A stretch of 64,000 nt of DNA from Frigidibacter oleivorans (GTDB lineage: Bacteria; Pseudomonadota; Alphaproteobacteria; Rhodobacterales; Rhodobacteraceae), in assembly GCF_003993775.1 (NCBI RefSeq), contig NZ_RJRZ01000014.1:1-64000 (forward strand), written 5' to 3'. Made by a program: the position numbers and the translations under genes. Shown piece after piece: positions 45,735 to 55,296 of this stretch. The notes under the pieces were generated by a model. It saw only the letters and a program-made list of their open reading frames with translations, ran no database searches and had not been told where the DNA came from. Positions within the stretch are counted from its first letter, which is position 1. Every line of letters begins with the position of its first letter.

Positions 45735-46736
45735 ATGACGGTCAAGGTGGCGATCAACGGCTTCGGTCGGATCGGGCGCAACGTGCTGCGCGCGATCGTG
45801 GAATCGGGGCGCACCGACATCGAGGTGGTGGCGATCAACGATCTGGGCCCGGTCGAGACCAACGCCCATCTGATCCGCTTCGACAGCGTGCATGGCCGCT
45901 TTCCGGGTGAGGTGACGACGGGCGAGGACTGGATCGACGTGGGCCGCGGCCGGATGAAGGTGACGGCGGTGCGCAACCCCGCCGAACTTCCCTGGGACGG
46001 GGTGGACATCGCGCTGGAATGCACCGGCATCTTCGCCGACCGCGACAAGGCGGCAGCGCATCTGCAGAACGGGTCCAAGCGGGTGCTGGTCTCGGCCCCG
46101 GCGACGGGCGCCGACAAGACCATCGTCTTCGGCGTCAATGACGGCTCGCTGACGGCCGGGGACCTGGTGGTGTCGAACGCCTCCTGCACCACCAACTGCC
46201 TCGCCCCGGTGGCCAAGGTGCTGAACGACTCCATCGGCATCGCCAAGGGCTTCATGACCACGATCCACAGCTATACGGGCGACCAGCCGACGCTCGACAC
46301 GCTGCACAAGGACCTGTACCGCGCCCGCGCCGCGGCGATGAGCATGATCCCCACCTCGACCGGCGCGGCCAAGGCCGTCGGTCTGGTCCTGCCGGAACTG
46401 AAGGGCCGGCTCGACGGCGTGTCGATCCGGGTGCCGACGCCCAATGTCTCGGTCGTGGACCTGACCTTCGAGGCGGCGCGCGAGACCACGGTCGAGGAGA
46501 TCAACGCCGCAATCCGCGGTGCGGCGGACGGCCCGCTGAAGGGCATCCTCGGCTATACCGACCGGCCGAACGTGTCGATCGACTTCAACCACGACCCCCA
46601 CAGCTCGACCTTCGCGATGGACCAGACCAAGGTCATGGAGGGCACCTTCTGCCGCATCCTGACCTGGTATGACAACGAATGGGGCTTCTCGAACCGGATG
46701 AGCGACACCGCCGTGGCGATGGGCAAGCTGATCTGA
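45735..46736 (+). CDS. gap: Glyceraldehyde-3-phosphate dehydrogenase, NAD-type
   Basis: This 333-residue GAPDH has the NAD-ribose aspartate D36 in AINDLGP, the catalytic cysteine C151 in SCTTNCLAP, the conserved [11 protein letters not shown] and the [12 protein letters not shown] ending. Unlike the upstream paralogue it keeps the residue expected for NAD specificity. The start follows AGAGGAGAC; an in-frame ATG-like codon at 45717 lacks it. A hairpin follows before the convergent tkt. Confidence 0.95.
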   Translation: MTVKVAINGFGRIGRNVLRAIVESGRTDIEVVAINDLGPVETNAHLIRFDSVHGRFPGEVTTGEDWIDVGRGRMKVTAVRNPAELPWDGVDIALECTGIFADRDKAAAHLQNGSKRVLVSAPATGADKTIVFGVNDGSLTAGDLVVSNASCTTNCLAPVAKVLNDSIGIAKGFMTTIHSYTGDQPTLDTLHKDLYRARAAAMSMIPTSTGAAKAVGLVLPELKGRLDGVSIRVPTPNVSVVDLTFEAARETTVEEINAAIRGAADGPLKGILGYTDRPNVSIDFNHDPHSSTFAMDQTKVMEGTFCRILTWYDNEWGFSNRMSDTAVAMGKLI

Positions 46737-46745
46737 TCCCAAAGG

Positions 46746-46770
46746 GGGGCGGCCTTCGCGCCGCCGCCCC
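46746..46770. terminator. Hairpin between gap and tkt
   Basis: An 8-bp stem GGGGCGGC / GCCGCCCC with a 9-base loop sits between the convergent gap and tkt genes, directly after the gap stop. There is no clear T-run, so efficiency is uncertain. Confidence 0.55.
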
Positions 46771-46814
46771 ATCGCGGCACGGGCGCGGCGACGGATGCCG
46801 CCGCGCCGCTGGCG

Positions 46815-48833
46815 TCAGAGCAGCGCCTTCACCTTCGCCGCCACCGCCTCGGCGGTGATGCCGAACTCGCGGTACAGCGTCTCGGCCGGGGCCGAGGCGC
46901 CGAAGCCCTCCATCCCCACGAAACCGGCCTTGGCCTCTTTGCCGCGCTCGGCCAGCAGCCAGCGGTCCCAGGGCATGCGTACCGCCGCCTCGACCGCGAC
47001 GCGTACCGGGCCGGCGGGCAGCACCTTGCGCCGCCAGGTCTCGTCCTGCGCGGCGAACAGCTCCATGCAAGGCATGGACACGACGCGGGTGCCGATGCCC
47101 TCGGCCTCCAGCAGGTCGCGCGCCTTCATCGCCAGTTCGACCTCCGACCCCGTCGCCATGACGATCGCCTGACGCTTGCCCGTCGCCTCGGCCAGCACAT
47201 AGCCGCCGCGGGCGGTCAGGTTCTGGTTCGTGTGCTCGCGCCGCAGGGTCGGCAGGTTCTGCCGGCTCAGCGCCAGCACCGAGGGCGTGCGTTCGGCCGT
47301 CAGCGCCAGTTCCCAGGCCTCGGCGGTCTCGATCACGTCGGCGGGGCGGAAGGTCCAGGTGTTGGGCGTGGCGCGGCAGATCGCCAGATGCTCGACCGGC
47401 TGGTGGGTCGGCCCGTCCTCGCCCAGACCGATGGAGTCATGCGTCATCACATAGACCGCCGGCACGCCCATCAGTGCCGACAGCCGCATCGCCCCCCGCG
47501 CATAGTCGGTGAAGCAGAAGAAGGTGCCGCCATAGGGCCGCACGCCGCCATGCAGCCACAGCCCGTTCATCGCGGCGGCCATGCCATGTTCGCGGATGCC
47601 GTAATGGATGTAGCGGCCCTTGCGGTCGGTGGCGCTGAAGACGCCCAGATCGGCGGTCTTGGTCAGGTTCGACCCGGTCAGGTCGGCCGAACCGCCAAGC
47701 GCCTCGGGCACCACCGGGTTGACCGCGGCCAGCACCATCTCGCTCGCCTTGCGGGTGGCGACCTTCGGCGCGGCTTCGGACTGGGCCTTCTTGAAGGCGC
47801 GGATCGCGCCGGACAGCTTCTTGGCCATCCCGCCCGACATCTGCCGTTCGAACTCCGCCCGCTTGTTGGCCGGCAGCTCTGCCAGCCGGCCTTCCCAGGC
47901 GGCGCGTTCGGCACCGCCGCGCGATCCGATCTCCAGCCAGGCGGCGCGGATGTCCTCGGGGATCTCGAAGGCACCGTGCGGCCAGCCGTACAGATCCTTG
48001 GTCGCCGCGATCTCGGTATCGCCGAGCGGCGAGCCATGGGCGGCATAGCTGTCGGCCTTGGTGGGCGCGCCAAAGCCGATGATCGTCTTGCAATCGACCA
48101 TCACCGGGCCCTCGGCGGCCTTCGCTTCGGTCAGGACGCGGTCGATATCTTCGGGGTCATGGCCGTCGCAATGCAGCACCGTCCAGCCCGAGGCGGCGAA
48201 GCGGGCGCGCTGGTCGGTCGAATCCGACATCGACACCCGGCCGTCGATGGTGATGTCGTTGTTGTCCCACAGCACGATCAGGTTGTTCAGCTTCAGGTGG
48301 CCCGCCAGGCCGATCGCCTCCTGGCTGATGCCCTCCATCAGGCAGCCGTCGCCCGAGATGACCCAGGTGCGGTGATCGACGATCTTCTTGCCGAAGCGCG
48401 CCTGCAGCGACTGTTCGGCGATGGCCATGCCCACGGCGGTGGCGATGCCCTGGCCCAGCGGGCCGGTCGTCGTCTCGATCGCCTCGACCAGGAAATTTTC
48501 CGGGTGGCCCGCGGTCAGCGCGCCCCATTGCCGGAAGGACTTGATCTGGTCCAGCGTGATCTGCGCATCGCCGCACAGGTGCAGCAGGCCATAGATCAGC
48601 ATCGAGCCATGGCCCGCCGACAGCACGAAACGGTCGCGGTCGGCCCAGTGCGGCGCGGTCGCGTCGAACTTCAGATGCTTGCCGAACAGCACGGTCGCGA
48701 CATCGGCCATGCCCATCGGCATGCCGGGATGGCCGGAATTGGCGGCCTGCACCGCATCCATGGCCAGCGCGCGCAGGGCGGCGGCCTTCATCCAGTGATC
48801 GGGGTGGCGCGCGCGCAGCGTGGCGATATCCAA
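46815..48833 (-). CDS. tkt: Transketolase
   Basis: This TPP enzyme of the pentose phosphate pathway and Calvin cycle has normal length at 672 residues. [15 protein letters not shown] near residue 35, the TPP/metal motif [32 protein letters not shown] near 155 and the C-terminal pyrimidine-domain [18 protein letters not shown] and [21 protein letters not shown] are all present. It is not next to cbb genes, so probably the housekeeping copy. A weak CCGCTAAGA resembling part of the CceR site lies upstream at 48964. Confidence 0.96.
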   Translation of the reverse strand: MDIATLRARHPDHWMKAAALRALAMDAVQAANSGHPGMPMGMADVATVLFGKHLKFDATAPHWADRDRFVLSAGHGSMLIYGLLHLCGDAQITLDQIKSFRQWGALTAGHPENFLVEAIETTTGPLGQGIATAVGMAIAEQSLQARFGKKIVDHRTWVISGDGCLMEGISQEAIGLAGHLKLNNLIVLWDNNDITIDGRVSMSDSTDQRARFAASGWTVLHCDGHDPEDIDRVLTEAKAAEGPVMVDCKTIIGFGAPTKADSYAAHGSPLGDTEIAATKDLYGWPHGAFEIPEDIRAAWLEIGSRGGAERAAWEGRLAELPANKRAEFERQMSGGMAKKLSGAIRAFKKAQSEAAPKVATRKASEMVLAAVNPVVPEALGGSADLTGSNLTKTADLGVFSATDRKGRYIHYGIREHGMAAAMNGLWLHGGVRPYGGTFFCFTDYARGAMRLSALMGVPAVYVMTHDSIGLGEDGPTHQPVEHLAICRATPNTWTFRPADVIETAEAWELALTAERTPSVLALSRQNLPTLRREHTNQNLTARGGYVLAEATGKRQAIVMATGSEVELAMKARDLLEAEGIGTRVVSMPCMELFAAQDETWRRKVLPAGPVRVAVEAAVRMPWDRWLLAERGKEAKAGFVGMEGFGASAPAETLYREFGITAEAVAAKVKALL

Positions 48834-49062
48834 GGCAGGCGTCCTTCGGCAGGGGTGGTCGCGTTTGCGCGTTCAATAGCAGCAACGCCCCCGATATCAA
48901 GCGCGGCGGGACGGAACGGCGGCGGAGAGCCGGCGAAACCGGGGGTAAACCCCCGGCCACTTTCCGCTAAGATCGCGTGAAACGCCCACGGCGTCCGATT
49001 CGCCAGCAGGCGGCGACAAGGGGACCGGCGGGCCGAACGACACCCGGAACGGGGATGAGCGG

Positions 49063-49638
49063 ATGAGTGACATTACCGAACTGGAACGGCGGCTGAGCGC
49101 CGCGCTCGACCGTATCGGCGCGGGGCTGGACGATCTGGCGGCGCGGCCCCGGCCGGGCCCGGGCGAGGCGCCGGTCATGGCGCCCGTCGCGGCGCCCGAC
49201 GCAGGCCCCGGCGATCACGGCGGCGAGTTCAACGGCGACGAACGCGGCGCGGCCGAAGCCGAGATCGCCGCGCTGCAAGAGGCGCTGGAGGCCGAGCGCA
49301 CCGCCAACAAGCAGCTGACCGAGCGCGTGCGCGCCATCCGCGAACGGCAGGAAACGGCGGTGGCGGCGCTGGAACAGCGGGTGCAGCGGCTGACGGAACT
49401 GCTGGACCGGGGCGGGGCGGAATCGGCGCGGCTGCGCCGGGCCAACGGCCAGCTGCGCGAGATGAACCAGAGCCTGCGCGCCGCGATGGAACAGGGCCTG
49501 CCGGAGCCGCATCTGATCAACCGCGCGATGATGGCGGAGCTGGAGGGCCTGCGCGCGGTGCGCGCCGCCGAGGCGGCCGAGATCGACGAGATCCTGTCGG
49601 AACTGCGGCCCCTGATCGGCGAGGTGAGCCATGCCTGA
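49063..49638 (+). CDS. Coiled-coil protein encoded upstream of zapA (ZauP-like)
   Basis: This 191-residue cytosolic protein has a helical start (ELERRLSAALDRIGAGLDDLA), a short proline-rich linker and a long predicted coiled coil (about 65-150, rich in E, Q, R and L heptads). The ATG follows GGGATGAGCGG. Its last 8 bases overlap zapA, so the two are translated together. In Caulobacter the gene at this position, ZauP, forms a coiled-coil pair with ZapA that focuses the Z-ring; the role here is inferred from that arrangement, not from strong sequence match. Confidence 0.65.
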   Translation: MSDITELERRLSAALDRIGAGLDDLAARPRPGPGEAPVMAPVAAPDAGPGDHGGEFNGDERGAAEAEIAALQEALEAERTANKQLTERVRAIRERQETAVAALEQRVQRLTELLDRGGAESARLRRANGQLREMNQSLRAAMEQGLPEPHLINRAMMAELEGLRAVRAAEAAEIDEILSELRPLIGEVSHA

Positions 49639-50032
49639 GATCACGATCCATATCGGCGGGCGGGATTTCGCCGTCGCCTGCCAGGACGGCGAGGAGCCCT
49701 TCCTGCAGGCCGCGGCAGCGATGCTGGACGGCGAGGCGCAGTCGCTGACCGGCCAGTTGGGCCGGATGCCCGAGGCGCGGATGCTGCTGATGGCGGGGCT
49801 GATGCTGGCCGACCGCACCGCCGGTCAGGATGAACGGCTGGCGGCGGCCGAGGCGCGGGCGGCGGCGGCCGAGGCGGCGCTGGCCGCGATCAAGGCCGAT
49901 CCGCCGCGGGTCGAGGTGCCGGCGATCCCGCAGATCGTCATCGATACGCTGGCGGAACTGGCCGCGCGGGCCGAGGCGCTGGCGGACAGGGCCGAGGAAC
50001 AGGCGGCAGAGGATCAGGCGGCACCCGTCTGA
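49631..50032 (+). CDS. zapA: Cell division protein ZapA
   Basis: This 133-residue protein has the ZapA N-domain (EITIHIGGRDFAVACQDGEEPFLQAAAAMLDGEAQSL) and the RMPEARMLLMAGLMLADRTAG helix. An alanine/glutamate-rich coiled-coil extension to the C-terminus follows. ZapA binds FtsZ and cross-links protofilaments at the septum. It overlaps the upstream coiled-coil gene by 8 bases. Confidence 0.88.
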   Translation: MPEITIHIGGRDFAVACQDGEEPFLQAAAAMLDGEAQSLTGQLGRMPEARMLLMAGLMLADRTAGQDERLAAAEARAAAAEAALAAIKADPPRVEVPAIPQIVIDTLAELAARAEALADRAEEQAAEDQAAPV

Positions 50033-50097
50033 CGGCAGCGGTTCCAAGGCGGCGGTGCGACGGCGGGGGCGGGGGCTTGGCGGCCCCCGATCCCGGG

Positions 50098-50502
50098 TCA
50101 GGCGTTGGCTTCGCGGATCTTGTCGGCGGCGGCCTTGTCATAGGGCACGCCGGCCTGTTCGAACAGCGCGTCGAGCTCGCCGGACAGCGTCATCTCGGTG
50201 ATGATGTCGCAGCCGCCCACGAACTCGCCCTTCACATACAGCTGCGGGATCGTCGGCCAGTCGGAGAAATCCTTGATCCCCTGACGGATCGACGGGTCGG
50301 CCAGCACGTCGACATCGGCGAAATCGACGCCCATGTAGTTCAGGACGCCCGCGACGCGGCTGGAAAAGCCGCATTTCGGCATCGACTTGCTGCCCTTCAT
50401 GAACAGCACCACGGCATTGGTCCCGATCAGGCTGCGGATGCGGTCCAGCGCGGGATTGTCGGCGGTTGCGTCGGCGGTGACTTCGGGGGTTGCTTCGGAC
50501 AT
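50098..50502 (-). CDS. grxD: Monothiol glutaredoxin (Grx4 type)
   Basis: This 134-residue protein has an unusual acidic N-terminal extension ([21 protein letters not shown]), then a class II glutaredoxin domain. It has [24 protein letters not shown] (active site CGFS), [20 protein letters not shown] with the TIP-type cis-proline, and a glutathione-binding GGCD. Such proteins carry [2Fe-2S] clusters, alone or with BolA. The bolA gene lies 58 bases upstream on the same strand, a conserved pairing. Confidence 0.93.
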   Translation of the reverse strand: MSEATPEVTADATADNPALDRIRSLIGTNAVVLFMKGSKSMPKCGFSSRVAGVLNYMGVDFADVDVLADPSIRQGIKDFSDWPTIPQLYVKGEFVGGCDIITEMTLSGELDALFEQAGVPYDKAAADKIREANA

Positions 50503-50560
50503 GGGGTTTCCTCGGGTGGGGCCGCGCGCCCCGGGGGCGGCGGCCGAGTGGGGTGGTCCC

Positions 50561-50803
50561 TCAGGCGGGAACCTTCGTCGTCAGCGCAAGCGCGTGCAGC
50601 GCGCCGTTCGGACCGTCCATCTTGCCTTTCAGCGAGGCGTAGACCGCCCGCTGCTGCTGCACCCGGTTCATGCCGCGGAAGCTTTCGTCCACGACCTCGG
50701 CCGCCCAGTGGTTGCCGTCGCCGGCGAGGTCGGTGATCGTGATTTTCGCATTCGGGAAGCTCTCGCGGATGAGGGCCTCGATGTCATGCGCTTCCATCGC
50801 CAT
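50561..50803 (-). CDS. BolA family protein
   Basis: This 80-residue protein has the BolA fold with [51 protein letters not shown], including the histidine (NHW) that can ligate a shared Fe-S cluster with Grx4, and a C-terminal [10 protein letters not shown]. It precedes grxD on the same strand, so the products likely form a heterocomplex in iron sensing or cluster delivery. Confidence 0.93.
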   Translation of the reverse strand: MAMEAHDIEALIRESFPNAKITITDLAGDGNHWAAEVVDESFRGMNRVQQQRAVYASLKGKMDGPNGALHALALTTKVPA

Positions 50804-50922
50804 GGGTGGAGTCCTTGCTGCCTGATGCCCAAGATGTAGCCCTTGCGCCGGAACGGGACAAGGGCCGCGCCGGCCCGAATGCCGCCGGGCGGGCCATGGA
50901 CAGGGCCGGTGCCGGGGGCGGA

Positions 50923-53082
50923 TCAGGCCACCGCCGCCGCGAAGGCCCCGCGATAGAGCGCCGAGAGTTCCGCCAACGCCGCGTTGTCGCCGCCGAGGCT
51001 GACCGCGTCGCCGCCGAACCGGCCGACCCGCGCCACGGGCACGCCCGCCGCCGCGGCCGCAGCCTCCAGCGCCTCGGCCCCCGCGGCGTCGCAGGCGACC
51101 AGATAGCGGGCCTGATCCTCGCCGAAGAGGGTGGCGATGTCGGCGGGGTCCAGCGTCACGCCCAGACCCGCCGCCTCTGCCATCTCGAAGGCGGCCAGCG
51201 CCATCCCGCCATCCGACAGGTCGGTTGCGGCGCGCAGATGCGCGCGGTTGGCCTGCAGGAAGGTGCCGTGGCGGCGCTCGGCCTCCAGATCCACGGGGGG
51301 CGCGTCGCCCGCCTCGATCCCGAAGGCCTCGGCCAGCAGCGCCGACTGGCCCAGATGGCCTTCGGTCGTGCCGATCACCAGCGCCAGATCGCCGTCGCCC
51401 GGCAGGCCCGCGATGATGTCGGCGGTGGAGGCCAGCAGACCCACGGCGCCGATGGTCGGGGTGGGCAGGATCGGCTGGCCGTCGGTTTCGTTGTAAAGCG
51501 ACACGTTGCCCGACACGATCGGGAAGTCGAGCGCGCGGCAGGCTTCGCCGATGCCCTGGATCGCGCCGACGAACTGGCCCATGATCTCAGGCTTTTCGGG
51601 GTTGCCGAAGTTCAGGTTGTCGGTCGCGGCAAGGGGCGTCGCACCCACGGCGATCAGGTTGCGCCACGCTTCGGCCACCGCCTGCTTGCCACCCTCGAAC
51701 GGATTGGCGCGGACATAGCGGGGGGTAACGTCGCTGGTGAAGGCCAGCGCCTTGCCCGAGCCGTGAACGCGGACGATCCCCGCGCCCAGACCCGGCGCGC
51801 GGATCGTGTCGGCCATCACCGTGGTGTCGTACTGTTCCCAGACCCAGCCCTTGTGCGCATGGGAGGGCGCGCCGATCAGCGCCCTGAGCGCGTCGATGGC
51901 GCCGATACGCGGCACCGGGCCAAGCGGCGCGGCCGGCGGCGTCTCGACCCAGGGCCGGTCGTATTCAGGCGCGTTCGAGGACAGTTTCGACAGCGGCAGG
52001 TCGGCCTTCACCTCGTTGCCGTGCAGGATCAGGAAGCGGTCCTCGGGGATCGTCTCGCCCACGATGGCGAAGTCCAGATCCCATTTCTCGAAGATCGCCC
52101 GCGCCTCGGCCTCGCGTTCGGGCTTCAGCACCATCAGCATCCGTTCCTGGCTTTCCGAGAGCATCATCTCGTAGGCCGTCATGTTCTTCTCGCGCTGCGG
52201 CACGTCGTCGAGCTGCAGCCGGATGCCGAGCCCGCCCTTGTCGCCCATCTCGACCGCCGAACAGGTCAGCCCCGCCGCACCCATGTCCTGGATCGAGATC
52301 ACCGCGCCCGAGGCCATGAGTTCGAGGCAGGCCTCCAGCAGCCGCTTTTCGGTGAAGGGGTCGCCCACCTGCACCGTCGGGCGCTTCTCCTCGATGGTAT
52401 CGTCGAATTCGGCGCTGGCCATGGTCGCGCCGCCGACGCCGTCGCGCCCGGTCTTGGCCCCCAGATAGACGACGGGCATCCCCACGCCCGAGGCGGCGGA
52501 ATAGAAGATCGCGTCGGTCTCGGCCAGGCCCGCCGCGAAGGCATTCACCAGGCAGTTGCCGTTGTAGGAGGGGTGAAAGCGCACCTCGCCCCCCACGTTC
52601 GGCACGCCGAAGGCATTGCCATAGCCGCCGATGCCCTCGACCACGCCCTTGACCAGATGCGCGGTCTTGGGATGCGAGGGCGCGCCGAAGCTCAGCGCGT
52701 CCATGGCGGCGATGGGCCGGGCGCCCATGGTGAACACGTCGCGCAGGATGCCGCCCACCCCGGTCGCCGCGCCCTGATGCGGCTCGATGTAAGAGGGGTG
52801 GTTGTGGCTTTCCATCTTGAAGATCACCGCCTGCCCGTCGCCGATATCGACGACGCCGGCATTCTCGCCCGGGCCGCAGATCACCTGCGGGCCGGTGGTG
52901 TGCAGGGTCCGCAGCCATTTCTTCGACGACTTGTAGGAACAGTGCTCGTTCCACATCGCCGAGAAGATGCCGAGTTCGGTGAAGGTCGGGGGGCGGCCGA
53001 TGATGTCGAGGATCCGCTGGTATTCGTCGGCCTTCAGGCCATGGGCGGCGATCAGCTCGGGGGTGATCTGCGGGTCCTGCAT
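50923..53082 (-). CDS. purL: Phosphoribosylformylglycinamidine synthase subunit PurL
   Basis: PurL is the synthase subunit for step 4 of de novo purine synthesis and works with PurS and PurQ. The 719-residue protein is the short form, with [17 protein letters not shown] near the N-terminus, [59 protein letters not shown] and the second-half [19 protein letters not shown]. The start at 53082 is normal. It probably has its own promoter in the 306 bases upstream. Confidence 0.96.
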   Translation of the reverse strand: MQDPQITPELIAAHGLKADEYQRILDIIGRPPTFTELGIFSAMWNEHCSYKSSKKWLRTLHTTGPQVICGPGENAGVVDIGDGQAVIFKMESHNHPSYIEPHQGAATGVGGILRDVFTMGARPIAAMDALSFGAPSHPKTAHLVKGVVEGIGGYGNAFGVPNVGGEVRFHPSYNGNCLVNAFAAGLAETDAIFYSAASGVGMPVVYLGAKTGRDGVGGATMASAEFDDTIEEKRPTVQVGDPFTEKRLLEACLELMASGAVISIQDMGAAGLTCSAVEMGDKGGLGIRLQLDDVPQREKNMTAYEMMLSESQERMLMVLKPEREAEARAIFEKWDLDFAIVGETIPEDRFLILHGNEVKADLPLSKLSSNAPEYDRPWVETPPAAPLGPVPRIGAIDALRALIGAPSHAHKGWVWEQYDTTVMADTIRAPGLGAGIVRVHGSGKALAFTSDVTPRYVRANPFEGGKQAVAEAWRNLIAVGATPLAATDNLNFGNPEKPEIMGQFVGAIQGIGEACRALDFPIVSGNVSLYNETDGQPILPTPTIGAVGLLASTADIIAGLPGDGDLALVIGTTEGHLGQSALLAEAFGIEAGDAPPVDLEAERRHGTFLQANRAHLRAATDLSDGGMALAAFEMAEAAGLGVTLDPADIATLFGEDQARYLVACDAAGAEALEAAAAAAGVPVARVGRFGGDAVSLGGDNAALAELSALYRGAFAAAVA

Positions 53083-53197
53083 GAATCCGTCCTTGCATCG
53101 GGGGCGCGGGTAAAGTGCGGCGCATCTCTAGGGGATGCGCCGGATGCAGGAAAGGGGGTTGTGCCGGCCCGGGCCGCAAATGGCGCGGCGGGCGATA

Positions 53198-53235
53198 GCC
53201 GGGGTGGGGTGAAGACGCCGGGGTGGGGTGAAGAC
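53198..53235. repeat. Exact 19-bp tandem duplication
   Basis: GCCGGGGTGGGGTGAAGAC is present twice without a gap (53198-53216 and 53217-53235) upstream of purL. It looks like a recent slippage product; no function is evident. Confidence 0.8.
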
Positions 53236-53244
53236 ATGGAAAAG

Positions 53245-53265
53245 GCGCGCACCCGAGGTGCGCGC
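53245..53265 (-). terminator. Rho-independent terminator
   Basis: A 9-bp stem GCGCGCACC / GGTGCGCGC with a 3-base loop; read on the minus strand it is followed after one base by TTTTCC. It lies downstream of the exported-protein gene ending at 53389. Confidence 0.6.
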
Positions 53266-53388
53266 TCTGTTCCCGCAACGGTCCACCGCGAAGCGGCGTG
53301 CCGGAGTGCCGGGACCGTGGCCCCGGCCATTCCCGGACGTCTCCCGCAGGACGCCGCAGGGATCGGCGGGCGAACCCGCCGAAAACCG

Positions 53389-53817
53389 TCAGTTCATTTG
53401 CACCGAGCTTTCGAATTCGGTCCGGCTCATCGGCACCATGTAGCGGCCGTCGCTGTCCATCGAGGGCGACTCGGTCAGCGTCAGCGTGCCTTCGCCCGAC
53501 ATGCCCATCGCGGTATCCGGGGTCAGCACGATGACCGTGCTGCCGCCGTCGACGGTCGCGCTGCTGACAGTGCCCAGGACCACGCCGTCGCTCGACACCA
53601 CGGTGCCGCCGGCCATGTTGCCGAGATCGCTCGCGGTGGTCATCGAGTTCTGCGGTTCGGCCGCGGCGCTGGTGCCGGCGGTGTTGCCGTCCTGCGCGGG
53701 CACGGATTCCTGTTCGGCATCGGTGTTCTGCGCGGTGGCCGCGATCGGCGCGGCGACCAGCCCGGCGATGGCGAGGGGGGCGAGCGAGGCGGCGAGGGTC
53801 TTGCGGAGGTCGATCAT
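53389..53817 (-). CDS. Exported protein with PRC-barrel-like domain
   Basis: This 142-residue protein has a signal peptide (MIDLRKTLAASLAPLAIAGLVAAPIAATAQN). An acidic/serine-rich linker and a C-terminal beta-rich part follow (NMAGGTVVSSDGVVLGTVSSATVDGGSTVIVLTPD), whose G-x-V-x-S-x-DG-x-x-x-G pattern resembles a PRC-barrel. AAAGGGAAATC precedes the ATG at 53817. It is similar in plan to the protein at 11224-11745. Function unknown. Confidence 0.65.
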   Translation of the reverse strand: MIDLRKTLAASLAPLAIAGLVAAPIAATAQNTDAEQESVPAQDGNTAGTSAAAEPQNSMTTASDLGNMAGGTVVSSDGVVLGTVSSATVDGGSTVIVLTPDTAMGMSGEGTLTLTESPSMDSDGRYMVPMSRTEFESSVQMN

Positions 53818-54207
53818 CTGATTTCCCTTTCTGATCCTTGCGGCTGCGTCGCCCCGGAACCTCTCGGGTGCCTCGGGGACCGGCAGCACGGGCCGGGGTG
53901 GCGCCGTTTCAGCAAAGAAATGATCGGGACGGGGCGCAGTTCCTTCACGCCGCCGTGAGCGCACCGGCCCGCGCGGGTGCATCGGCCGCGCAGCGCGAAA
54001 AAAAAGGCCGAGCCTAAGCTCGGCCGAAGTCCAACAGGGAGGTATGAAGTCGCGCAGAGTTTCCTCACGAACGCGTCTTCGCAGATGCATTTATGGGCAG
54101 TGTATGAACATATCAAGGCGAAAGGCCCGAGCTGCGCGCAGGTCCGCTATGCGCGGCGGGAATACCACAGGTTGTGGCTCGCCGCGCGGCGGGCAGCTGC
54201 GACCGGC
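53818..54207. other. Intergenic region between an exported-protein gene and a LysR gene
   Basis: This 390-base region contains the promoter for the minus-strand exported-protein gene, a strong minus-strand terminator (53998-54025) and a 180-base stretch (54026-54207) of lower GC with no convincing gene. A plus-strand frame from ATG 54044, preceded by CAGGGAGGT, and another from ATG 54085 are short and overlap the LysR gene end. They are listed as uncertain in the findings. Confidence 0.5.
53998..54025 (-). terminator. Strong Rho-independent terminator
   Basis: GGCCGAGC-CTAA-GCTCGGCC (54006-54025), an 8-bp stem with a 4-base loop, is followed on the minus strand by eight T residues. It terminates transcription coming from the LysR gene, whose stop is 182 bases upstream of it. 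Confidence 0.85.
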
Positions 54208-55116
54208 TCAGCCCTGGCCCGCCTCGTCGATCTGCCGCTTGCGATAGGCAAGGATTTCCTCGGTCACGAAATCGCGGAACGCGCCCACGCGCTTCGACTG
54301 GCGCAGCTCCTCGGGATAGGCGAGGAAGACCGGCACCTCTGCCGACAGCACCTCGGGCAGGACATGCACCAGATGCGGGAAATCGTCGGTCAGATAGTCG
54401 GGCAGCACCCCGATGCCCACGTTGTTCAGCACGCCCTGCAACACGCCGAAATAGTTGTTCACGAACAGATGCGACGGGATGTCGAAGCCCATCAGCTTCT
54501 GCACCAGCAGCGCCCCGGCCGCCACCTGCACCGAGGTCGGGTTCTGGCAGATCAGCCGGTGGTTCTGGATGTCCTCCAGCCGTTCCGGGGTGCCGCGCGC
54601 CTCCAGATAGGCCTCGGTCGCGTAAAGGCGCATGCGGATGTTCAGCAGCCGCTTGCGGATCAGGTCGGCCTGGCTCGGCTCCTTCATCCGGATCGCCACA
54701 TCCGCCTCGCGCATCGGCAGGTCGAGCACGCGCTCTTCCAGCATCAGGTCGATGGTCAGGTCGGGATAGCGTTCGTAAAGCTTGGTCAGCCTGGGGGCGA
54801 GCCACAGCGTGCCGAAGCCCATCGTCGCCGTGACCTTCAGCGTGCCATAGACCTCTTCCTCGCTGTCGCGGATGCGCGCGGCGGCGGCATCGAGCCGCTT
54901 GGTCATCGAGCGCGTCGCCTCGAACAGCAGCTCGCCCTGTTCGGTGAGAATCAGCCCCCGCGCGTGGCGGTGGAACAGGGTGGTGTTCAGGCTCTCTTCC
55001 AGCGCGCGGATCTGGCGGGAAACCGCCGACTGGCTCAGATGCAGGGTGTCGCCGGCGTGGGTCAGGCTGCCCGCGTCTGCCACGGCGTGAAAGATTCGCA
55101 GTCTGTCCCAGTCCAT
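54208..55116 (-). CDS. LysR-family regulator divergent from indolepyruvate oxidoreductase
   Basis: This 302-residue protein starts MDWDRLRIFHAVADAGSLTHAGDTLHLSQSAVSRQIRALEESLNTTLF, a clean LysR helix-turn-helix. The C-terminal effector domain begins GTLKVTATMGFGTLWLAPRL. The start at 55116 follows AAGGCATCGGG; ATGs at 55131 and 55158 are possible. It is divergent from the fused indolepyruvate:ferredoxin oxidoreductase gene across about 180 bases carrying two inverted repeats, the usual layout of a LysR regulator and its target. Confidence 0.85.
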   Translation of the reverse strand: MDWDRLRIFHAVADAGSLTHAGDTLHLSQSAVSRQIRALEESLNTTLFHRHARGLILTEQGELLFEATRSMTKRLDAAAARIRDSEEEVYGTLKVTATMGFGTLWLAPRLTKLYERYPDLTIDLMLEERVLDLPMREADVAIRMKEPSQADLIRKRLLNIRMRLYATEAYLEARGTPERLEDIQNHRLICQNPTSVQVAAGALLVQKLMGFDIPSHLFVNNYFGVLQGVLNNVGIGVLPDYLTDDFPHLVHVLPEVLSAEVPVFLAYPEELRQSKRVGAFRDFVTEEILAYRKRQIDEAGQG

Positions 55117-55219
55117 CCCGATGCCTTTCATGCGCGGCCAGCGGTCGCATCTGCGCAAAGATTACATGGCTGCATTGCACCCCCTACATAGGATGCCCGG
55201 GAAAAGGAAACGGGAAAGT

Positions 55220-55258
55220 CTGCAAAACTTGATTTTGTAGGTCAGACTTTTTGACCTA
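55220..55258. promoter_or_regulatory. Two operator-like inverted repeats in the LysR/oxidoreductase divergent promoter
   Basis: CTGCAAAA-N5-TTTTGTAG (55220-55240) is a near-perfect palindrome with one mismatch. TAGGTCA-N7-TGACCTA (55238-55258) is a perfect 7-bp inverted repeat that overlaps it by 3 bases. They lie 39-77 bases before the oxidoreductase ATG and about 100-140 bases from the LysR start. TATCAT at 55257-55262 could be its -10 box. Confidence 0.5.
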
Positions 55259-55296
55259 TCATCGTCCCGTGCTCATTCAGCAAGGGGAGGTGCCCA

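Larger units (their letters stand above)
53083..53388. other. Intergenic region with tandem repeat and hairpins
   Basis: This 306-base region between purL and the exported-protein gene contains no credible gene. It holds a 19-bp exact tandem duplication (53198-53235), a terminator-like hairpin (53245-53265) and a second hairpin CGGCGGG-CGAA-CCCGCCG (53364-53381) just beyond the downstream gene's stop. The purL promoter is expected near 53083-53190. Confidence 0.5.

Noticed and set aside
53364-53381. Hairpin CGGCGGG-CGAA-CCCGCCG beyond the exported-protein gene read as terminator
   Set aside because: On the gene's strand the T-run lies before, not after, the stem, so it is not a classical terminator.
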